NCBI GenBank assembly: GCA_022866185.1
Contig: JALHUG010000148.1
Location: 1-10,953 of the forward strand
Direction of reading: 5' to 3'
DNA length: 10,953 bases
Origin: Dehalococcoidia bacterium
GTDB taxonomy: Bacteria > Chloroflexota > Dehalococcoidia > SM23-28-2
The notes under the pieces were generated by a model. It saw only the letters and a list, made by a program, of their open reading frames with translations. It had not been told where the DNA came from and searched no databases. Position numbers and translations under genes: made by a program. This document shows, in pieces, positions 6,689 to 10,953 of this stretch. The first letter of the stretch is position 1, and each line of letters begins with the position of its first letter.

Positions 6689-6750
6689 GGGCTTCAGCCC
6701 TGAGGGTTGAAATCCGCAGCTTCCTCGAAGCTGAGGGTTTCAACCCTCAG
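6689..6750. repeat. Hairpin-cluster repeat, copy 1, next to the restriction-modification gene stop
   Basis: Three hairpins lie in a row: GGGCT-TC-AGCCC (6689-6700), AGCTTC-CTC-GAAGCT (6718-6732) and CTGAGGGTT-TC-AACCCTCAG (6731-6750, a perfect 9-bp stem). The part 6710-6750 matches 10081-10122 in the same orientation with a few changes. It begins 10 nt after the stop of the restriction-modification gene, so it could act as a transcript end or a 3' stabiliser, but it lacks a T run on the minus strand. It resembles REP/BIME elements in form. Confidence 0.75.
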
Positions 6751-6759
6751 ACAGCCCCC

Positions 6760-9700
6760 TCACTCCAGCGGCCAACCGGGAATGATCGCGTCGATCTCCC
6801 ACATCAGGCGAATCGTCTCCGCCAGCGCCACCACTACCCTCTGGTAGTGCTGCACGTCATCCCACGACAGCTTCCGCCCCTTCCGATCCTTCAGCCACTT
6901 CTCGCACACCTGGTAGCCCCCGACGTGGAACCCCCACACCTCCGGCGGCACGCCCTCGAAATACTGCGTCCCGTTGATCCACACCCGCCGCCCCTTGTCC
7001 TCGTAGCGCACCTTCTCCACCGTGCCGGAGCCCGCCACCGGCCACTTGGTGATCAGAGCGTCGAGAGCCTTCGATTCCATCAAGTGCAGCCCCACCAGCT
7101 CCGCCCCCTTCCCCGCTAGCGACGCGAACAGCTTCTTGTTCGACGTCAGCGGCAGCCGCGGGAAGTCCGTCTTCAGGAACTCGGCGTAGCGCGCCCGATA
7201 GGTAGGGCTGTGGAACACGCCATAGATGTAGTGGAGCACGTCCTCCGGCCCGAACGTCTCCCTCAGGTCGCCCCGCCCGTCCTCCACGAACCGCAGCCCC
7301 AGCTTCCCCTCGACAGCCTTCACGAATTCAGGGCTCAGGTTAGCCTCCCTGTATGGCCGTTTTTCAGGTAGAGGGACACCAAGATCCTTCGCCTCGTGCT
7401 TTGTCCCGGGTTCTGGCCTCGCTTTCTCAGGTCGCTGCCGTGCATAGATCCAGAGGGGAAACACAAACCCGTTGTTCGATGTCTTGGGCGACATGCAAAT
7501 GACTTCTGCAATGTGCCGGGTAACCTGCGCGTGTCTGAACGTCTCGCCCTTGGTCAATCGGGATGTTATCAAGGCAAGATTCTCCCCACCCAGCATGTGC
7601 CGCATTACGCGCTCACGACGGTGCACAGCTACGTTGGAGTCGAACACAGTCCACCGCACGTCGAACGGCCGGTAGAGAATCGGCACGATCTGGCATTCCC
7701 AGCCGCCGGCCGCAAGCTCAGCCTTTGCTCGCTGGTAACTCCACTGCGCTTGGCTACAAAGACGCCAAACCCCACGTGCCTCTTCCTCGGAGAGCGTTTG
7801 CAGGAATCGACGGACTTTTTGTCTGGCTTCGTCCGCGCTGAAAGAGATCGCGAACTCGTCGTGCGTAGTTACAATCCCCGGCGCGGGGTCACCATTCTCG
7901 CTCATTATCCCAGGTAGCCTCCATCCACGCTCATACTCGGCCAGCAGGTCGGCATCCTGGGGTACTAGGAGGTAGAGGGAGGAGACTGGTAAGAGTTCCG
8001 CCCACTCAGTCGTCGCGATGTCCTCGTCAGCCAGCACGCCGTACTTGACCTCCCGCAGTCCCCACAAGTCCCCGTGGTGCACTCTCGCCGGCCCCGCCTT
8101 GCCCGCCTCCTTCACAAAGATGCCGATTGCCACGCCCTGCTGGATGTCGAACACGTTCTTGTCCGGCGACCCGTCCGGGCACCGCTCTCCCTTGCGCTCG
8201 TTCCCGTGCAGGTCAAGCACATAAATGTCCGTGAACGTATTCATCAGGCATTGCCGCATCCCCCGGAAGGTCGGGCTGTCCAGGTAGCTGTGGTTGGTGA
8301 TGAACGCCAGCACCCCTTGCCCCGTCCGGTCGATACGCCACTGGCCGAAGCGCAGGAACTTCACGTAGTCGTCTTGGAGCCATTTCGCCTGAGCAGGCTT
8401 GTTGAGGTCGGGGTAGTCGCGCTTGTAGTCCTCGACGAGTCGTCGAAACCATTCGCCTCTGTTTGCCGAATGGCCCGCGTACGGCGGGTTCCCCAACACC
8501 ACCATGATCGGCTTCTCTTTCTTTATCTCCGCCGCCGCGTTCGCCTCCTCCGTGATCCACTCGGCAAACAGCGTTTCCGCCTGTTTGACGGCCTCCTCCA
8601 GCGTATTCGTCAGGTAGACGCCCAGTCGCTGGTCGCCCTGGAACTCGTACCCCAGCTCCTGAAGCAGCAGCCCCAGCTTCAGGTGCGCTACCGCGTACGG
8701 CGCCATTAGCAGCTCAAACCCGAACAGCCTCGGCAACAGCTTTTCGGTAACATAGTTGTTCCACGCCCCCAGTTGCCCCTGCTTCTCCATCCTCTCGTAG
8801 ATCAGCTTCACCACGTCGTACAGGAACGTCCCCGTCCCCACCGCCGGATCCAGCACGAGCACCGCCGGATCCGCCAACCCTAACGGCCGCCCGAACCGCG
8901 CCCTCAGCAGGTAGTCCACAGACCGCACAATGTACGACACCACCGGCTCCGGTGTGTAGTACACCCCCCGCAGCTTCCTCTCCTTAGGGTCGTAGGCCTT
9001 CAGAAACGTCTCGTAGAAATGCACCACCGGGTCTTCTTGCTTGGTGCGCTTGCCAAAGTCCTCTAGCACCGCCGCCATGTCCGCCTGCCCTAGCACCTGG
9101 GCCAGGTCGTCCACCAGCCCCGCGATCCGGACGTCTAGCTCCGGCCCGGCGATGTGGTTGAACAGCCTTCGCAAGAACGGGTTGGTCTTCGGCACCATGT
9201 ACGCCGCGCTTTGACGCGTGAACTTCTGCCCGCCGTCCCCCGCCGCCCGCGCCGCAAACAGCCCATAGGCGACCGTCTGCGCGTACATGTCCGCAAACTG
9301 CTCCACACTCAGGTCAGGGATCAAGTGGTCGCGGAAAGCCGTGAATTGGCTGTGCAGGCTCCCGCCCTCTGCCTCTTTCCCGAAAGCCGCCACGATGAAC
9401 TCACGAATCATGTGGGCCAGCCGCGCCATTCGCACCGCCAGTTCCTTCGGCGTCCCCACGGCCACCGGCTGCTGGGCCAGAAAGTCGCCCACCAGTTCCC
9501 CGACCGCCTCCACCCCCTTCTTGTCCCCCTTAACCTTCCCGTCCAGACCCACCGTCCCCAGCCGCGCCGCGCCACGCTTCTCGCCATCCACATACCACCG
9601 GAACTCCAAGAAATCCGTGAGGATTAGGTTCGGAAGCGATCCCCTGTACCGTCGCAACTGCTCCGACTTCTCCGCCTCATCCAGACTCGTCCCCACATCC

Positions 9701-9924
9701 TTCGCTTCCACATACCCCACCCGCGTTTCCCCACGGGATACCTCGAAGTCCGGCGCCCCGCACTCGACGCGCTTCGGATTGCTGGTCGCCGCAACCCCCG
9801 TCCCAAGCGCTTCCAGCACGCTCTTCAGATAGGGGTAATACGTCGGCTCCGTAGCCTTCCCCGCCGCCCGCTCCCCCTCGATATCATTGATGTACTTGCG
9901 GAACGATTGCATCTTTTCCTGCAT
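6760..9924 (-). CDS. Single-chain restriction-modification enzyme, Type ISP-like, nuclease plus N6-adenine methyltransferase
   Basis: The protein has 1054 residues and combines DNA cutting with adenine methylation. The N-terminal part (about 20-115) has a PD-(D/E)xK nuclease pattern: PD at 58-59 (APDFEV) and E73-A-K75 in VGYVEAKD. A helical region follows (about 135-310). The methyltransferase has YYTPEPVVSYIVRSVDYLL (322-340), the SAM-binding DPAVGTGTF (359-367) and the catalytic NPPY (479-482). YRPFDVRW (751-758) and a conserved end (WINGTQYFEGVPPEVWGFHV, 982-1001) fit the Type ISP C-terminal region that holds target recognition. Classic Type ISP enzymes such as LlaBIII are about 1,600 residues and carry a helicase between nuclease and methylase. 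I see no Walker A or DEAD-type motif here, so it may act more like a Type IIG enzyme. The ATG at 9924 follows GGGGGA (9932-9937) by 7 nt; M5 is an alternative. No separate specificity subunit or helicase gene lies nearby. Confidence 0.88.
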   Translation of the reverse strand: MQEKMQSFRKYINDIEGERAAGKATEPTYYPYLKSVLEALGTGVAATSNPKRVECGAPDFEVSRGETRVGYVEAKDVGTSLDEAEKSEQLRRYRGSLPNLILTDFLEFRWYVDGEKRGAARLGTVGLDGKVKGDKKGVEAVGELVGDFLAQQPVAVGTPKELAVRMARLAHMIREFIVAAFGKEAEGGSLHSQFTAFRDHLIPDLSVEQFADMYAQTVAYGLFAARAAGDGGQKFTRQSAAYMVPKTNPFLRRLFNHIAGPELDVRIAGLVDDLAQVLGQADMAAVLEDFGKRTKQEDPVVHFYETFLKAYDPKERKLRGVYYTPEPVVSYIVRSVDYLLRARFGRPLGLADPAVLVLDPAVGTGTFLYDVVKLIYERMEKQGQLGAWNNYVTEKLLPRLFGFELLMAPYAVAHLKLGLLLQELGYEFQGDQRLGVYLTNTLEEAVKQAETLFAEWITEEANAAAEIKKEKPIMVVLGNPPYAGHSANRGEWFRRLVEDYKRDYPDLNKPAQAKWLQDDYVKFLRFGQWRIDRTGQGVLAFITNHSYLDSPTFRGMRQCLMNTFTDIYVLDLHGNERKGERCPDGSPDKNVFDIQQGVAIGIFVKEAGKAGPARVHHGDLWGLREVKYGVLADEDIATTEWAELLPVSSLYLLVPQDADLLAEYERGWRLPGIMSENGDPAPGIVTTHDEFAISFSADEARQKVRRFLQTLSEEEARGVWRLCSQAQWSYQRAKAELAAGGWECQIVPILYRPFDVRWTVFDSNVAVHRRERVMRHMLGGENLALITSRLTKGETFRHAQVTRHIAEVICMSPKTSNNGFVFPLWIYARQRPEKARPEPGTKHEAKDLGVPLPEKRPYREANLSPEFVKAVEGKLGLRFVEDGRGDLRETFGPEDVLHYIYGVFHSPTYRARYAEFLKTDFPRLPLTSNKKLFASLAGKGAELVGLHLMESKALDALITKWPVAGSGTVEKVRYEDKGRRVWINGTQYFEGVPPEVWGFHVGGYQVCEKWLKDRKGRKLSWDDVQHYQRVVVALAETIRLMWEIDAIIPGWPLE

Positions 9925-9955
9925 CTTAACGTCCCCCGCCGAGTGACATATCCCT

Positions 9956-9985
9956 ATTCTACCACCCGAACAGTTATCCTATCAT
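9956..9985 (-). promoter_or_regulatory. Candidate promoter of the restriction-modification gene
   Basis: On the minus strand the -10 TAGAAT (9961-9956) lies 18 bp from a -35 ATGATA (9985-9980, 4 of 6 consensus). It is about 31 nt upstream of the ATG. The local sequence is noticeably more AT-rich than the surroundings. Tentative. Confidence 0.4.
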
Positions 9986-9996
9986 ATACCCGTAGG

Positions 9997-10024
9997 GCCT
10001 GCCCTGAGCGTAGTCGAAGGGCCC
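9997..10024. repeat. Dispersed repeat of the CCTGAGC..GTCGAAGG type
   Basis: GCCTGCCCTGAGCGTAGTCG followed by AAGGGCC is a variant of a short palindromic repeat seen in many genomes, recognisable in translation as 'CPERSRRA' or 'CPELVEG'. The ends GGGC/GCCC pair. A second variant lies at 10627-10653. Confidence 0.7.
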
Positions 10025-10031
10025 CGCCCTC

Positions 10032-10049
10032 GCGGCGCTTGCCCCGCCC
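10032..10049. repeat. GC-rich short repeat, copy 1
   Basis: GCGGCGCTTGCCCCGCCC is identical to bases 10215-10232 inside the small plus-strand gene. It is nearly a hairpin around a TT loop. The region between 9925 and 10187 holds no gene that I can support, only this and the neighbouring repeats plus the candidate promoter. Confidence 0.65.
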
Positions 10050-10071
10050 TGGCCGCTATTTAAATTCACCT

Positions 10072-10122
10072 CTGCGGGATAAATCCCGCAGCTTCCCCAA
10101 AGCTGAGGGTTTCAACCCTCAG
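10072..10122. repeat. Hairpin-cluster repeat, copy 2, upstream of the restriction-modification gene
   Basis: Adjacent hairpins are CTGCGGGAT-AA-ATCCCGCAG (10072-10091, perfect 9-bp stem), AGCTT-CCCCA-AAGCT (10090-10104) and CTGAGGGTT-TC-AACCCTCAG (10103-10122, perfect 9-bp stem). The last 42 bases match copy 1 at 6710-6750. On the plus strand a T-rich run (TGTTCTTATTTTCTT) follows, so it could also terminate plus-strand transcripts. Confidence 0.75.
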
Positions 10123-10187
10123 GGGTGTTCTTATTTTCTTGATCGCCTTCAGGGTGCGGTACACCCACCTACCGAAGGGAGGCTCTC

Positions 10188-10637
10188 ATGACCCGCTACC
10201 ATACACCCGTAGGGGCGGCGCTTGCCCCGCCCACCAACCGAAGGGGCGGCAAACGACCCGGCGCCGGCGCCCCTAGGGGCAACCTCAACGCCCTCAAGCA
10301 CGGCCTGCGCTCCCAGCAGGTTCGCTCCCTCTCCCTTGCCCTCGCCCAGATCCCCCTCTTTCGCGCCTACCTCCACCGCCTCGCCATTCGCCGCCACCAG
10401 GCCACCGCCGCCAACCTCGCCCTCGCCGCCTGGCTCCGCCACCTCCACGCCCTCCACACCCCCGGCCCGCGCGGCCCCCTGCCGCCGCCGCCACCCCTCA
10501 ACTACCGCGCCGTCCGCCTCCTTGCCCGCCACCTCGCGCACCAAACAATCAAACAACAGGGCCTCGCGCCAATACGCGAGGCCCCCAAAACTCGTGTTTC
10601 CGTCGAACAATCAAACGCAGCGCCCAGCCTGTCCTGA
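10188..10637 (+). CDS. Small hypothetical protein with a GAPRGNLNALKHG motif
   Basis: The product has 149 residues and its function is unknown. Residues 20-42 (GGKRPGAGAPRGNLNALKHG and the following LRS) match a motif seen at the N-terminus of many small bacterial proteins, some annotated as phage small-terminase-like; that link is weak here. The middle (about 43-92) could be helical and rich in Ala, Leu and Arg. A run of Pro (98-103) follows, then a basic tail. The ATG is preceded by GGGAGG (10177-10182) at 5 nt, a strong Shine-Dalgarno that supports both the gene and its start. It is the only plus-strand gene in the window. Codons 6-16 lie on a GC-rich repeat shared with 10032-10049, and the last codons and stop lie in another dispersed repeat (10627-10653). 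A 462-bp frame exists on the opposite strand but has the low-complexity look of a shadow. No promoter was identified. Confidence 0.65.
   Translation: MTRYHTPVGAALAPPTNRRGGKRPGAGAPRGNLNALKHGLRSQQVRSLSLALAQIPLFRAYLHRLAIRRHQATAANLALAAWLRHLHALHTPGPRGPLPPPPPLNYRAVRLLARHLAHQTIKQQGLAPIREAPKTRVSVEQSNAAPSLS
10213..10232. repeat. GC-rich short repeat, copy 2, within the small gene
   Basis: GGGCGGCGC-TT-GCCCCGCCC is a near-perfect hairpin (one C-C mismatch). Bases 10215-10232 are identical to 10032-10049. It encodes part of GAALAPP at the N-terminus of the small protein, just before the GAPRGN motif. Confidence 0.65.
10560..10583 (-). terminator. Candidate terminator for ppsA, within the 3' part of the small plus-strand gene
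   Basis: GGCCTCGCG-CCAATA-CGCGAGGCC is a perfect 9-bp stem with a 6-nt loop. On the minus strand it is followed by CTGTTGTTTGATTGTTTG, a T-rich tract. It lies about 95 nt after the ppsA stop. The 11-base direct repeat AACAATCAAAC (10544-10554 and 10606-10616) brackets it. Confidence 0.45.
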
Positions 10638-10653
10638 GCTAGTCGAAGGACCC
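10627..10653. repeat. Dispersed repeat of the CCTGAGC..GTCGAAGG type
   Basis: GCCTGTCCTGAGCTAGTCGA followed by AGGACCC is a second variant of the widespread short repeat also at 9997-10024. It supplies the stop codon of the small plus-strand gene (TGA at 10635-10637) and fills most of the gap to ppsA. Confidence 0.7.
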
Positions 10654-10677
10654 CTCCTCTCGCCCTCTCCCCTCTGC

Positions 10678-10953
10678 CTACGCCTTGGCCGCCACCGGGG
10701 CCAGCTTCGCCTCCGCCTCGGCCACAATCTGGCGCGTCTTATCGATCACATCGGGGTTGACGGAGATGGACGTGATGCCCCACTCCACCAGCTTCTGGGT
10801 CAGGTCCGGGTAGTCGGAGGGCGCCTGACCGCAGATGGATGAGGTAATGCCCCGCCGCTTGGCGGTCTTGATGAGCTGCTCCAGCGCCAGCATCACCGCC
10901 TCATTGCGCTCGTCGAACTCGGCGGCGAAGCGGGCGTTATCGCGGTCGATCCC
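10678..10953 (-). CDS. ppsA: Phosphoenolpyruvate synthase, C-terminal end (5' part outside window)
   Basis: The enzyme makes phosphoenolpyruvate from pyruvate and ATP (AMP and phosphate as co-products) and feeds gluconeogenesis. Only the last 91 residues are present. The frame is open to base 10953 and starts GIDRDNARFAAEFDERNEAV. The C-terminal PEP-binding TIM-barrel signature is clear: RRGITSSICGQAPSDYP, whose Cys is the conserved catalytic acid/base of PEP-utilising enzymes, then LVEWGITSISVNPDVIDKTR. The protein ends with an Ala/Lys-rich tail (AEAKLAPVAAKA). An internal GTG at 10896 is not a real start, because homology continues upstream of it. The wording of the tail favours PEP synthase over pyruvate phosphate dikinase, though a related PEP-utilising enzyme remains possible. 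Confidence 0.92.
   Translation of the reverse strand, partial: GIDRDNARFAAEFDERNEAVMLALEQLIKTAKRRGITSSICGQAPSDYPDLTQKLVEWGITSISVNPDVIDKTRQIVAEAEAKLAPVAAKA

Noticed and set aside
7396..8709. Plus-strand frames of 173 and 211 residues inside the restriction-modification gene
   Set aside because: They lie opposite an intact 1054-residue enzyme with conserved motifs and show no features of their own.
10149..10610. 153-residue minus-strand frame opposite the small plus-strand gene
   Set aside because: Gly/Glu/Val-rich low complexity with no ribosome site, whereas the plus frame has a strong Shine-Dalgarno and a known motif.

Overview
The window is a GC-rich bacterial chromosome segment. It looks like Chloroflexota, possibly Dehalococcoidia-like. 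This is an inference from three things: the RpoD has a long spacer between regions 1.2 and 2, the secreted proteins carry Pro-Thr linkers of a kind common in that phylum, and dispersed hairpin repeats are abundant. No rRNA, tRNA or CRISPR array was seen.

Region 1 (1-4425, minus strand) is housekeeping. dgt (dNTP triphosphohydrolase, HD superfamily), dnaG (primase) and rpoD (primary sigma factor, 3' end outside the window) lie in transcription order. dnaG and rpoD overlap by 8 bp, as in the classic macromolecular-synthesis operon. A 314-bp gap between dgt and dnaG holds a candidate dnaG promoter and a compact hairpin-rich element with imperfect inverted ends.

Region 2 (about 4440-6625, minus strand) is a tandem duplication of a secreted-protein gene. 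Each unit has a near-identical promoter and leader (TTGACA, 17 bp, TTGAAT, then a strong Shine-Dalgarno), a near-identical signal peptide, and a roughly 77-residue two-Cys domain that I do not recognise. A different beta-rich module and Pro-Thr-rich linkers follow. The 5' unit in transcription order (5650-6624) has lost its second two-Cys domain, which survives as a frameshifted remnant. The other unit (4445-5638) keeps both copies, with 98 of 100 bases identical over part of the domain.

Region 3 (about 6689-10122) is a single-gene restriction-modification system on the minus strand, flanked by two same-orientation copies of a hairpin repeat of about 42 bp. The protein (1054 aa) joins a PD-(D/E)xK nuclease to an N6-adenine methyltransferase and a Type ISP-like C-terminal part, with no visible helicase.

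Region 4 (10123-10953) has a small plus-strand gene of the 'GAPRGNLNALKHG' type whose two ends overlap dispersed repeats. It is followed convergently by the 3' end of a phosphoenolpyruvate synthase gene. One reading is that an accessory block (secreted paralogues, restriction-modification gene, repeat-borne gene) sits between ppsA and dgt-dnaG-rpoD.
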